This document shows, in pieces, positions 50,213-62,077 of a stretch of DNA of 64,000 bases. Numbering within the stretch: the stretch's first letter is position 1; each line of letters opens with the position of its first letter. Where the stretch lies: NCBI GenBank assembly GCA_027257055.1, contig JAPVLO010000019.1:11551001-11615000 (forward strand). Direction: 5' to 3'. Source of the DNA: Cephalopachus bancanus (taxonomy: Eukaryota; Chordata; Mammalia; Primates; Tarsiidae). Below the pieces are notes generated by a model. The model saw only the letters and a list, made by a program, of their open reading frames with translations. It did no database searches and was not told the DNA's origin. The translations under genes and the position numbers were made by a program.

Positions 50213-51608
50213 ATCAAGAAATAAGGTATCACATTTCCAGACTTTAAACTTACTAGTCTACAATAATCAAACAGCCTAGTATTGCTACAAGAACAGGCAT
50301 ATAGACCAATGGAACAGGATAGAGATTCTGGAAGCAAAACATCAATTTCTCAACTAACTTATCATTGACAAAGACTCCACCAACAATCACTGTGAAAAGG
50401 AGAACTTATTCAGTAAATGGTGCTAGAAAAACTGGCTGACCTCATACAGAAGACTAAAGTAAGACCGCTACCTATCACCATACACAAAAATCAACATTAA
50501 ATGGACCAAAGAACTAAACATAAAACTTCAAACTATAAGAATCTTAGAACATGGAGAAGACACCCTCATGGAAATTGAAATAGGCAATCAATTCCTGATC
50601 AAAACATCCAAATGCCCAGGCCATAAGAGACAAGATAGACAAGTGGGACACTGTCAAACTGAAAAGCTTCTGCAAAGCAAAAGAAACCATCAAGAGAGCA
50701 GGGAGACAGCCCACAGAATGGGAAAAAATATTTGCCAACTGTATATCTGACAAAGGCCTAACATCTAGTATCTACAAGGAACTCTAACAAAAAGAAAAAA
50801 ACCAACAGCCCTATTAAAAAGTGGGCAAAAGATATGACTAGACACTTCTCAAAAGAAGACATACAAGCAGCCAACAGATGCATAAAAAATGCTCAGCCTC
50901 ACTAATCATCAAAGAAAAGCAGATTAAAACCACACTGAGATACCACATAACTCCAGTGAGGATGACAATCATCGATAACTCAAAAAACAACAGATGCTGG
51001 AGAGGTTCCAGCAAAAAGGGAACACTTCTATACTGTTGGTAGGAGTGAAAACTAGTACAACCTCTGTGGAAAACAGTGTGGTGACTCCTAAAAGATCTAA
51101 AACCGACCTTCCATGTGACCCTGCTTTCCCCTACTGGGAATATACCCGGAGGAACTCAAATCACTCTATGAAAAAGATACTTGCAAGCGTGTGTTTATTA
51201 CAGTATTATTCACAATAGCAAAAACATGGAACCAACCATGATGTCCATTGAAAGTAGATTGGATAAAAATTTAAAAAGTGATACTTCTACACAATGGCAG
51301 AACTTTGCAGTAACTTGGATGAATTTAGAGTCTATAATACTAAGTGATCTATCACAGAAACAGAGAACTGAGTACCACGTTCTAAGTGGACCCTGAACAA
51401 CGATTAGAATCTTTGAAGAAAGTAATTGGCATTAGTGGGAAACTGCCAGGGGTGGGGGAAGGTGGGGGGGGTTTGGGCAGGCACTCTTCATCAGTAAGGG
51501 TACCTGATCAAATCAGGTGAAGTGGGGACCAAAGTTAGGCCCGAACTTTACCTATACAATGACCATTTGTATACCTAATCCTAAATTGTACCCACATCTT
51601 TAAAATAA
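50213..51608 (+). mobile_element. L1, 5'-truncated (ORF2 C-terminus and 3' UTR)
   Basis: ORF2 landmarks in order: 'tttccagactttaaacttac', 'atagaccaatggaacaggat', 'cagtaaatggtgctagaaaa', 'cataagagacaagatagaca', 'gcaaagcaaaagaaaccatc', 'aaaatatttgccaactgtat', 'acttctcaaaagaagacata' and 'ctgggaatatacccggagga'. The 3' UTR has a G-rich run at 51448-51476 and an extra segment of about 45 bases (see findings). Frames of 60-74 aa are ORF2 pieces. Confidence 0.92.
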
Positions 51609-51636
51609 TAATTAAGATAGAAAAACTCATGCTTAT

Positions 51637-51723
51637 TTCTTAAGTCCACAATTACTTGTTGAGTATGCCTGTCACAGCATCAGAAATAGAAGGCATGTTC
51701 AATAGGTAATTGTGGACTTAATG
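51637..51723. repeat. Inverted repeat, 16-bp perfect arms
   Basis: TTAAGTCCACAATTAC at about 51639-51654 is exactly complementary to GTAATTGTGGACTTAA at about 51706-51721, with a 51-base spacer. A direct repeat of TTAAGATAG-type text lies outside both arms. Confidence 0.85.
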
Positions 51724-52079
51724 GAAAAATATTAAGATAGTAAAAACTATATACAAATGGAACATGATTGCAGAAGTCCATTTTTCTTAAATTAAAATTT
51801 TCCATCTTAATTTCAACACAATATTTTATTGTCATTAAAATAGTTCATATACCATCTGTCCTATGGAAACAATACTAGTGAAAAAGAATAAGAACACTTA
51901 TAAGTGATATTTACCATGTAAAATTTAAGTTAATGGGCATTTATCATGTTTATTTCATTTACTAAATCAATAAACTATGCAATAACATGAGTCTATTTTA
52001 TTTGGTGAGTTGTGATAGGAGATTGGCAGGAAACTGAACTCTTATTAAAGACATTTCTCTTTTTAAAATAAATCTTAAC
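51724..52079. other. AT-rich unique sequence
   Basis: No gene or recognised repeat. Confidence 0.4.
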
Positions 52080-52425
52080 TGGGAGGCCACTAGGTTGAGG
52101 TAGCTCAATATCCTAGATCTCTAGGTAGACATACTAAAATCCAACTCACTGTTAAAGTTCATATCCTTGGAAGACAAAACTAAAGCCTAACCAATCAGAA
52201 ACTGCCAACTAACTCCTAACAAAGGACTTTAAGACTATTGTCCCACCTTAATCAAATATTTGTATTGTCTTGCTTCTGAGAACACCTTATAAAAGTCTTC
52301 CTTTCTCACTTCAGTGTTGTTCCGAACTTCTTGTAATCTGCCACTGCCCAATTCATAAATCAGTATATGCTCAAATAAACTTTTTACAATTTTAATGTTC
52401 CCACATTTATCTTTTAACACTTATT
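52080..52425 (+). mobile_element. Probable solo LTR of an endogenous retrovirus
   Basis: The block begins with TGGGAGGCCACTAGG and shows promoter-like order: a CCAAT context ('aagcctaaccaatcagaaac'), a TATA-like 'ttataaaagtc' at about 52289, and an 'aaataaact' polyadenylation signal at about 52374. It ends near 'cttttaaca'. Layout and length suit a mammalian ERV LTR (ERVL or ERV1 type); I could not fix the family or target-site duplication, and no internal viral genes flank it. Confidence 0.6.
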
Positions 52426-54044
52426 TTTTTACCTGAATCTCAAAGCATTTTTACCCAGGAATTATTAGAGCCATTCAATTCATTTTCATGCTTTATATAA
52501 AGATACAAGACTCTTGCATGGGAAGCTATTCAAGACTGCTGCTAGCCTGTAGGGGGTCTACACAGATATGCTGCATATCCCATTTGGACAAATATGTTTT
52601 CTAAAAAATATATTTTTATTTTAGGAAGACAAATGGCATCTCTGAGATGGAACTAATCCCCTTAGTGTATAACTTGACAATGGAAGGATCTCCTGGATTC
52701 TAGTCCCAACCCACACAATTACTAGGGGTTCCTTTGTGGCAGTGCACCACCATGCTACTGTATGGTGTAACCCTGAAACTAGTTTTATTATCTACTTATT
52801 TATTTTATTACAAAACTCATACTCATCATCTCTGAAAATTCTAGTAACCCTATTCAAATATGACCTTGTCTTTTTTTTTTTTTATTGTGAATGAGTCATT
52901 GAATTTTCTGTTGTTTTGTCAGTAGAGCACATATAAGAATGATAATTTCATACTGTGACCTGGTTCTTTAAACACAAACCCATTAGCAGATTGAACAGCA
53001 ATGCCAAGACACACAACACTTTCTCCTCAAGTAGTGACATCCGAGTGACAAATGTATTCATTTTATAAACTACTGTGTGGGCCCCTAGTTGCTCATTTTT
53101 ACTAAAAAGTAATTAACTAAGTACATTATAATAGTTTAGAGCCTCTTAAAGTTTCTTGGGAATTCAAATATATTAACTATGATTAGCACTAATGAAATCT
53201 CTAAGAGGACCAGGTTTAATTGCAAAAGTTGTTCAGATAGCATGCCTAAAAATTTGTATAAAATATCTGAAAGAAATTAAATAAACATCCAAGTGTATCA
53301 AAGTCAGACTTAATAAAATCCGAAATCTTCAACAGTGCAAAGTGACTTACATTTTCAGATTTGTTGATTCAATGTTTAAAATAAAATGTTACAGTGTTAC
53401 ACAATTATCACTACTACTGTTATTTGAGAAGTAAAAATTAGAAAAAAATAAGTCTAAAATCAAGAGGAGAAAAATAAATTCTTGAGAGAAGACAAGCATC
53501 TTGATCCTGATATAGCTTATATTGAGAAATCAGGTTTACACTTTTAATTCTATTTTTCCATAAACTTTTTGAAATCTCTTCCATTTGTGAACTATTATTA
53601 GGCTGGAATGTGAGAGAGATGCTATTGGGTCAACAGTAGTAAAGCAAAGTAATCTAGTTTCAAAAAATGTCAAAATATTGAGATAAAGTTGAGCAACTGA
53701 CATACTTCTAAGTACAAGATCATGACTAAACGCAAATCAGAGTTAAACTAATGTATCACCAGAGGTTTGTTGTTTTTTAATTTGTGATTACAAAGAACTG
53801 TGATCAGTCATTTCTAATCGATGATATACTTTGGAAAATAGAATTTACCAGAAAATAAAATAAGAGGAGAATAATTCAACAATGAAAATCAATAATACCC
53901 TCCTACACACACAAAAGGACAACACATTATATTCAGAAATATTCAGGCCTCACATTCATTATAGAAATGCTACTTATGTTAATTTGTTACAGTTACTAAC
54001 CTTTTGTGTGTAATTTTTTTTGGAGGGGATGTTGCATCTGATAT
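52426..54044. other. AT-rich non-genic stretch
   Basis: No gene or recognised repeat. The end (54045-54054, AAGATTTGTT) is the target-site copy of the following L1. Confidence 0.4.
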
Positions 54045-54054
54045 AAGATTTGTT

Positions 54055-55941
54055 GAGTTCCGGTAAGATGGCGATGGCATAGGTGGAACTGTGAGATTCT
54101 CTGAATGTGAGTTCCCAAAAAGACTCTTACTTTCCTTCCCCCACCCCCTGCCCACTGCCAGCTTCACCAGTCCGAGGCCCGGAGACCCTCAGTACCACAC
54201 AAGGCTGGCTATTGCGGCCCCCCGGCTGTTGTTGCTCCACTATAGGTGGCCCCAGTCCCAGCTGCAAGGAGATCCCAGCTCCCTTCCCCACTACAACGTC
54301 TCACCCGACACCAAGCCACCACCTGTGGAGGCCCTTGGATACTGCCTTGTGGAGATCTGGGTTCCCTTGCTGCCTACACTGATCCACCCAGCACTTAGCT
54401 GATCCCAGCTCCCAACCTGACTGGACTCCCAGCCCAGTGGCCCAGTAATCACTCCTCAGAGTTCCAGCTCCCCACCCTGGGTTCTGGGCTCCCACCCAGC
54501 CCTATTTCAAGCCACCATCACCCAGGAAGGCTCTAGGCGCCCACCCCTGAGATACCAGCTCCATGTCTGTCTGAAGTGCCCTGTGTGGGCCCCAAAGCCA
54601 CTGTCACCAATCACCATCTGCACATTGGAGCTCCAGTCCACTCTGGATGAGGCACCCAGCGTGGGAACCCATGGTTGTGTAAGGGAACAGTATATCTTAA
54701 GGTGGTGCTGGTCAGCCACTCTCAACTCTCAGCTCCAGGGGTGGGAACTCCCAGCTCCCTCCTTCACCCCAGGGCACTGATGGCACACCAGATTCAGCGC
54801 CCAACCATGCTGCTGATTCCCAGTGCCTCACATGCCAACACAGTCCATCATAGTGGATTGCCCATGGACCCAGACAAGTGAAGAGAAAAGATGGGTGGAG
54901 AAAAAGGATCGTGAAAGAGGAGCTGCCCACCTTGTCCATTTTCCAGGCAGAGATTTGCATTGTCCCGCCCACCTACGAGCAGCCTCCACCTTGGTTTCTA
55001 CAGTAATGTTGCTAAACAGGAGACAAAAGCCCCTCCCCTATGCTGAATCAGATACAAGCAACTCAGCATTGCAGACCTCTCAATCAGTAAGCTAAAGGAA
55101 CAAACCCAAACTGGGAGTAAATCTATCTGCCTGCAATGAAAACAAAGGGGAGAGGCTAGAGATCAGAGCTGAAGAGAATTTAGACACTCAGAAAAGATTC
55201 CAGAGCTAGTCTGGATTCTTATTTTGACTTTTGATTTTATCATTTTGACTGTTTGTTTTGCTCACTTTTGTTTGCTTTTTGATTTAGACAGCCTGTTTGT
55301 GTTGGGGAAAAATGCATCAAAAGGCATGACTTTATTGGACTCTCTTTGTGTGGTTACTGGTATGCTTTAGGGAATTTTGTTTGTGTGTCTATTTTTCACT
55401 CTTTTCTGGCCTCGTGTCTCTATTTCACCCATCAGTTGGTATGTATGTCTGTTTTCCATCTCACTCTTCTCTCTTTCTAACTTCCTCTTAACCCCCACTT
55501 CTTCTATTCTTTTCCTTTTTCAAACCTCCTTTTGTTCCAGGGACCAAACCTACACCCTGCTGCATGGACAGATTGTAAGGCAGTGGGTAATAGGTTCTAG
55601 TGTGCCCATACAACTGTTGGTGGATACTGGGATCAGCAGATAGATTCTGAATCACAGCTTCCCCCTCAATCAAACCTCAAAACTGCAAAAACTACAGTCC
55701 CCTGCGCACACTCCAGACTCAAAAGTGAACAAAGGCAGAGGACCCTCATAAGGAAGAATAAGAGATTGAGCAAATGAAGTAAAAACAATGCCACCTTCCC
55801 TGAAAAACATAATTAAAGAAGGGAAGGGAAAGGGGGAGAGAGAGAAAAATCTACACAAATGAAAAAAACTAAAAGAAGATTATGGGTCTCTCCCAGACCC
55901 CTGGGAGGGCAGACACTGAGAAATTGACTTTGGAATGCAAA
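54055..55941 (+). promoter_or_regulatory. L1 5' UTR / internal promoter region
   Basis: About 1.9 kb between the element start and ORF1. It is much more GC-rich than the surroundings in its first 0.9 kb, as expected for an L1 internal promoter, but has lost most CpGs. AAGATGGC at 54065-54072, about 11 bases from the start, matches the YY1 site that in human L1 directs accurate initiation at +1. Open frames of 60-103 aa on both strands here (for example 54091-54402) are composition effects in GC-rich sequence, not genes. Confidence 0.8.
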
Positions 55942-56808
55942 CAATGAAGAGCCCTCAGAATGGTCTCAAATTACAAACCTAGATATCAAGACATTAATGG
56001 AGAGATTAAAAAGAATTGAGGAGAGACAAGAAGAAACTAGGAAGGAGTTGATAACTGACATAACAGTAATAAAGAATACTGTGAATGAAATAAGTAACAG
56101 ACTGATAAGCATGGAAAGCAGAATCAGCCAAGCAGAAGAAAGAATCTCAGAGTTTGAGGACAAAATGTAGAACTAGTCCAAACTGTCAAAAACATAGAAA
56201 AGAAGCTTACAAAGACAGAACAAAACCTTCAAGAGATGAGCGATTACTTCAAGAGACAGAACCTAAGAATAATTGACTTTCCTGAAACAGAAAGAGAAAC
56301 AGAGGCCACCTTGGAACAAACATTCCATGAGATTATTGAAGAAAACTTCCCTCATCTCATCAGTGTTGCAAAAATTCAAACACAAGAGAATCCCTGCAAG
56401 ACAACAAATGAGAAGATCAACTCCCAGACACATAATAATTTGCCTAAACAAAGTAGGTACAAAAGAAAAAATCCTAAAGACAGCAAGAGAAAAAGACCAG
56501 ATCACCTACCATGGAAGACCAGTGAGAATAGCAGCAGATTTATCTACATAAACCCTGCAGACTAGGAGAGCTTGGAGCCCCATCTTCAAAGTTCTAAAAG
56601 ATAAACAATTTCAACAAGAATAACCTACCCAGCAAAGCTAAGCTTTATCAGTGAGGGAGAATTAAAATCTTTCCCAGATATCCAATCCCTAAGAACTTAT
56701 ACTGCCACCAAACCACCTCTACAAGAAACACTTAAGAAAACACTAAACACAGAAGAAAAGGAAAAAAGAACAACAATATTCTTCACAAGAGTACAGGAAA
56801 AAGAGTAA
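55942..56808 (+). pseudogene. L1 ORF1 remnant (ORF1p, RNA-binding chaperone)
   Basis: The coiled-coil part is readable from about 55993 to 56168 as a charged E/K/R-rich helix with spaced I/L residues, and ends at a TAG stop at 56168. The RRM and C-terminal domain follow in shifted frames (about 56236-56565), including the conserved TPRHIII-type and TAREKD-type segments and the RIAADLS-type motif. The family protein binds L1 RNA as a trimer. The stop after the coiled coil, the frameshifts near 56260 and 56560, and the loss of a clear start codon abolish function. The frame ends at TAA 56806-56808. Confidence 0.85.
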
Positions 56809-59640
56809 AACACATACAAACCAACCCCCATCCCATAAGGAAGACAACAAACAAACAGGAACAACAACAACTCTATAAGAACTTTATGATAGAGATCAAC
56901 TCTCACATTTCAATAATTAGCCTAAATATGAATGGACTAAATGCACCACTGAAAAGACATAGAATGGCAAAATGGATAAAATATTGCCAGGCAACAATAT
57001 ATTGCCTTCAAGAGACCCATCTCACTAGAAAGGACACAAACAGACTCAAAGTAAGAGGATGGGAAATAAATTTTCAGGTGAACAGAACACAAAAGAAAGG
57101 AGGAGTCGTGACCCTAATTTCAGACAAAATACCATTTACGCTATCAAAAATTAAAAAATATTCAGAAGGTCATGACATAATGATAAAAGGTTCACTCCAT
57201 CAACAGGAAATATCTATCCTAAACATATATGCACCCAACATAGGAGCGCCAACTTTCATAAAGCAGCTTCTAGGAAAACTCAAGAAAGATATTGACTAAC
57301 ACAATCATAGCTGGGGACTTTAATATTCCACTCACAACTTTAGACAGATCATCAGTACAAAAAATCAGCAATGAGATCCAGAACCTCAATGTGACTCTTG
57401 ATCAAATGGACTTAATTGATACCTACAGAACACGCCACCCAACGACCACAGAATATACATTCTACTCATCACCACATGGAATGTACTCTAAGACCACATA
57501 CTTGGCCATAAATCAAGCATAAACAAATTTCAAAAGATCGAAATTTTGTCATGCACCTTCTTGGACCACAGTGGAATAAAAACAAACATCAGCACCAACA
57601 AGGTTCCTTCCAAACCCACAAAGACATGGACACTAAATAGCATGATACTAAACAACTCCTGGGTCAATAATGAAATCAAAACAGAGATTAAAAGATACCT
57701 GGAAACAAATGAAAATGAAGAGACATCTTTCCAAAATCTCTGGGATGCCATGAAAGCTGTAGTAAGAGGGGAATTCATATCTATACAAATGCACATGAAG
57801 AAAATGGAAGGATCACATATTAACAGCCTAACAAGTCACCTTAGGAAGGTGGAAAAGCAAGACCACCAAAAACCCTAACTTCAGTAGAAGAATCCAGATC
57901 ACCAGAATAAAGGCCCAAATCTAGGACATAGAAGATAAAAAGATAATACAAAAAAATCAATGAAACAAAAAGCTGGTTCTTTGAAAGGATAAACAAGACT
58001 GATGGTCCCCTAGGTAGACTGACCAAGAAAAAAAGAGAAAAAGCCCAAATAAATACAATGAGAAACACAAAAGATACAGTCACATCTGACCCTGAAGAAA
58101 TAGCAAAGACCATTAGAGACTACTATGTACACTTGTATGGAAACAAACTTGAAAACCTTAAGGAAATGGAAGACTTTCTGACATCACACAACCTGTCTAG
58201 GTTGAAACAAGAAGAAATCGATACCCTAAATAGTCCAATAACAATCAAGGAAATTGACTATGTAATAAGAAAACTACCTACAAAAACAAGCCCTGGACCA
58301 GATGATTTTGCAGCAGAATTCTATAAGACATTTAAGGAGGAGCTGATACCAATCCTACTGAAAGTATTCCAGGCGATTGAGAAAGATGGAACCCACCCTA
58401 AATCATTTTATGTAGCAAACATCACATTGATACCCAAGCCAGGTAAAGACCCAACAAAGAAAGAGAATTACAGGCCAATATCTTTGATGAACATAGATGC
58501 TAAAATTCTCAACAAGATCCTAGAGAACTGGATTCAGCAACACATCTCAAAAATCATCCATCATGACCAAGTAAGCTTCATCCCTGGGATGCAAGGCTGG
58601 TTCAACATTTGTAAAATCATAAATGTAGTAAAATACATCAATAGATGTCAGAACAAAAACCACATGATTATATAATTAGATACAGAAAAAGCTTTTGATA
58701 AAATCCAGCACCCCTTCTTGATAAAAACCCTCAAACCTCTAGGCATATGTGGAACATACATCAAAATAGTAAAAGCCATCTATGAGAAACCCACAACTAG
58801 CATACTCCTAAACAGACAAAAATTGAAACCATTTCCCCTGAAAACTAGAACAAAACAAGGATGCCCACACTTACCCCTCCTGTTCAATATAGCATTGGAA
58901 GTCCTGTCTAGAGCAATCAGAAAAGAGAAAGCTATCAGGGGTATCCAAATAGGAAAAGAGGAAGTCAAGTTATCTCTCTTTGCAGATGACATGATTGTGT
59001 ACCTTGAAACCCCAAGAGACTCTGTCAAAAGCCTTCTTGCACTGATAAAGAACTTTGGCAAAGTCTCAGGGTATAAAATGTGCAAAAGACAATCACATTT
59101 CTTTACACCAATAATAAACAAACAGAAACCCAAATAAAAAACACAATCCCATCCACAATAGCCACACACAAAAAAAGAAATACCTTGGCATCTTCCTAAT
59201 CAGAGACATGAAAGACATTTATAATGCAAACTATAAAACACTGCTCAAAGAAATCAAAGATGACACAAGTAAGTGGAAAAATATTCCATGCTCATGGATT
59301 GGAAGAATCAACATTGTGAAGATGTCCATCTTACCTAAGGCAATCTACAGATTTAATGCAATGCCCATCAAATTACCAGCAATATTCTTCTCAGAGCTAG
59401 AAAAAACAATACAGGAATTCATATGGAAACACAAATGACCAAGAATAGCCAGAACAATCCTCAGCAAAAAAAAACAAAGCAGGAGGTAGCACACTACCAG
59501 ACTTCAAACTTTACTATAAAGCTACAATCATCATAACAGCTTGGTATTGGTATAGGAACAGCCATATAGATCAATGGAATAGAATTGAGATTCCAGAAGC
59601 AAAACCTCAATTTCTCAACCAACTCATCTTCGACAAAGAC

Positions 59641-60777
59641 TGTCGGGAGCCAGCCTTGGAGGCCCACCTGATTGTCCTGGTGGGCTGAAGACCCTGGGCT
59701 GCAGGGCGAGCCTGGGAAGCTGAGGCCTTTCTATCTTCCACCTTTGCCAAAGAATTCTGTGCAGTCGTGGAAGAAGAAAATGACATGTTTATGCGAAGTA
59801 CTCACAGCTAACCTGGAAATATCATGGTTCATTTTTCCATTTCCCACTATGCCATTTGGCCTTTTTCTAACATATGCAAGGATCAAACTCTGAAGCACAT
59901 CAAGAATGTTTTCTTTCACTTGGTTATAAGTTACTAGATATTGCTTGAGTAATAAATGATATAAATATATTCACTCCTTATTTGATTTAGAATTGTGTAG
60001 TTTAGTGTTTAGACATAAGGTTTTTAGAAGCACAAGTATATAGTAAGTTCATTATGAATTCATTATAAGTTGTAACACTTATCTAGGAGTTATGTAGGTG
60101 ATTTATAACACTGTTTTCACAGATTTAGGATGAAGATTAATCATTAAGGTTTTTACTTAATTCAATAGTTAAAATTCTAAGTTAACGTTTATAGAGTAGG
60201 TTTTCACTGAACTCATAATATACTAATTAGACACTTTTATGATAAATTAACTAAAGACAGAAAGCAACCTTGGGGGCCTGGGAAACATCATTAAAAGCTT
60301 CTTTTGAGTTTTCTTTAGAAATAAATACTGCAGGATAAAAGTAACAAAGACACCTGGACAAGAAAGGTGATTACGAAGCTTTGAAGGTCATAGAAGCCCC
60401 AGATGGGAAAACTCCTGACACATGGAAAAATGTGCACTTGGAAACTTTTTTGAGACATTTCAAGGACTGTAATTCAGGACTTTGGACTAAAACTATCATT
60501 TTTGGCTTTATAATGAAGACTCATTAACTAAAAGTAGATAGTGTTCTTGGCTTGTTTGTCGCTTCTAGACCCCTAGATGGTGGTAACTTTTAAAACATAT
60601 GTACATGAAAGAATTTTCTTTGTCTTGTCCCATTACGAATGGTATAAAAGCTTTCAGTTAACCAACGCTAAATTGACACCTGTTCAGCAAGCAGGTGTCC
60701 AAGTATAATATTTTCATCTTTTGCCTATCCATCTCTCCTTCAGGAAACCTCATTACCCAGCAGGGGCTGGACCCCCA
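59641..60777 (+). mobile_element. Solo LTR, class II (ERVK/MMTV-like), inside L1 ORF2
   Basis: The insert begins TGTCGGGAGCCAGCC, typical of class II endogenous retrovirus LTRs, directly after L1 text '...cgacaaagac'. L1 text resumes as 'aagcctccaccacctaccac'. AAAGAC (59635-59640) and AAAGCC (60780-60785) look like a 6-bp target-site duplication with one change; 6 bp is the class II length. The exact right end is uncertain by 2 bases. Its length of about 1.14 kb is in the long-U3 range. A TATAAAA box lies at 60643-60649 and U5-like text 'ttttcatcttttgcctatcc' follows. No gag, pol or env lies beside it, so it is a recombination-derived solo LTR. Frames of 62-73 aa in it are by-products. Confidence 0.82.
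60643..60649 (+). promoter_or_regulatory. TATA box of the solo LTR
   Basis: TATAAAA in 'aatggtataaaagctttcag', about 130 bases before the LTR end, a usual distance for a U3 core promoter followed by a short R-U5. Confidence 0.6.
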
Positions 60778-61837
60778 TAAAAGCCTCCACCACCTACCAC
60801 TGGGGAGAGGAGAACCTATTCAGTAAATGGGAAAAACTGGTTGACCACATGCAGAAGATTCAAACAAGATCCCTATCTATCCCCATACACAAAAATTAAC
60901 TCTAAATGGATCAGAGACCTAAATGTAAAATCTCAAACCATAAGAGCCTTAGAAAATGCAGGACACGCCCTTATGGAAATTGGAACTGGCATCTAATTCC
61001 TGAACAAAATCTGAAATGCACAGACCATAAGAGATAAGATACATAAGTGGGACCTCATTAAACTGACAAGCTTCTGCAAAGCCAAGGAAACCATCAAGAG
61101 AGCAGGGAGACAGCCCACAGACTGGGAAAAAGTATTTGCCAACTCCATGTCTGACAAAGGCCTAACATCTTGGATCTACAAGGAACGCAAACATGCTGAA
61201 AAGAAAAAAAAAACCCATTATAAAGTGGGCAAAAGATATGAACAGACACTTCTCAAAGGAAGACATCTGAGCGGCCAACAGACACATGAAGAAATGTTCA
61301 ACCTCACTAATCATCAAGAAGATGCAAATTAAAACTACACTGAGATACCACCTAACTCCAGTCAGAATGACAATTATCAATAACTCAAAAAATAACTGAT
61401 GTTGGAGAGGATGTGGTGAAAAGGGAACACTACTACACGACTGGTGGGAGTGTAAACTAGTGCAACCTCTGTGGAAAGCAGTGTGGCAATTCCTAAAAGC
61501 TCTAAATATCGACCTCCCATATGACCCGCAACCCTCTACTGGGAATATACCCTGAAGAACTCAAATCACTCTATAAAAAAGATACCCGCACACGTATGTT
61601 TATCACAGCATTGTTCACAATAGCAAGAACCTGGAACCAACCATGCTGTCCATCAAAAGAGGATTGGATTTTTAAAATATGGTACATATACACGATGGAA
61701 TACTGCGCAGCCATAAAAAAAACAAAATCATGAATTTCACAGCAACCTGGATGGGACTAGAGTCTATAATACTGAGTGATCTCTCACAGAAACAAAGATC
61801 TGAGTATCACATGTTCTCACTCACAAGTGGACCTTGA

Positions 61838-62067
61838 ACATCTATCATAACACTATAAGAAAAGGATTGACAGTGGTGGGAAACACTATAAGAAAAGGAT
61901 TGACAGTGGAGGGAGGGAGGGGAAGGGAGGTGGGATTAACGGGAGTCATTATCTGTCTGGGGATGGGGAGATACCCCTTATCAACAAGAGTGCCTGAATG
62001 ATGCATATTTGTATACCTAACCCTTAACTGTACCCCACATTTTTAAAATAAAAATATGTTTAAAAAA
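61838..62067 (+). other. L1 3' UTR with G-rich tract and short tandem duplication
   Basis: Follows the ORF2 stop. A 28-base unit is doubled at 61849-61876 and 61882-61909. A G-rich tract (about 61900-61935) of the kind that can form a quadruplex comes next, then the group signature 'caacaagagtgcctgaatga' and 'acctaacccttaactgtacc', then an A-rich end. Confidence 0.85.
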
Positions 62068-62077
62068 AAGATTTGTT

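Larger units (their letters stand above)
56886..61837 (+). pseudogene. L1 ORF2 remnant (endonuclease, reverse transcriptase), LTR-split
   Basis: The endonuclease domain opens at 56886 with the NMNGL motif and keeps QETHLT, and GDFN after a stop at 57297. The Z region ([15 protein letters not shown]) starts near 58471 and the reverse transcriptase active site FADD is intact at 58979-58990. The LTR insertion at 59641 cuts the part after the RT domain. The Cys-rich C-terminal part resumes at about 60805 and ends with TGA at 61835-61837. In-frame interruptions are seen at about 57297, 57520, 57876, 58673, 59135 and 59436, with further breaks after the LTR. ORF2p normally nicks target DNA and primes cDNA synthesis; this copy cannot. 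Readable pieces of 205 and 139 aa (58058-58675, 58718-59137) are the longest coding stretches in the window. Confidence 0.92.
54055..62067 (+). mobile_element. Full-length L1 retrotransposon, dead, split by an LTR
   Basis: All L1 parts are present in order: 5' UTR starting near 'gagttccggtaagatggcg', ORF1 remnant, intergenic gap, ORF2 remnant, 3' UTR and A-rich tail. Matching 10-bp target-site duplications (AAGATTTGTT) lie at 54045-54054 and 62068-62077, so both ends are natural. Without the LTR insert (59641 to about 60777) it is roughly 6.9 kb, a normal full length. Multiple stops and frameshifts in both ORFs make it non-autonomous. It shares its 3' UTR signature with the shorter L1 copies of the window, so it shows what the complete lineage-specific element looks like. 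Confidence 0.95.

Noticed and set aside
54091..54402. Overlapping proline-rich frames of 91-103 aa
   Set aside because: They sit in the GC-rich L1 5' UTR, overlap in several frames and on both strands, and show no domain.
58058..58675. 205-aa open frame with reverse transcriptase similarity
   Set aside because: Part of the dead L1 ORF2, not an independent gene.
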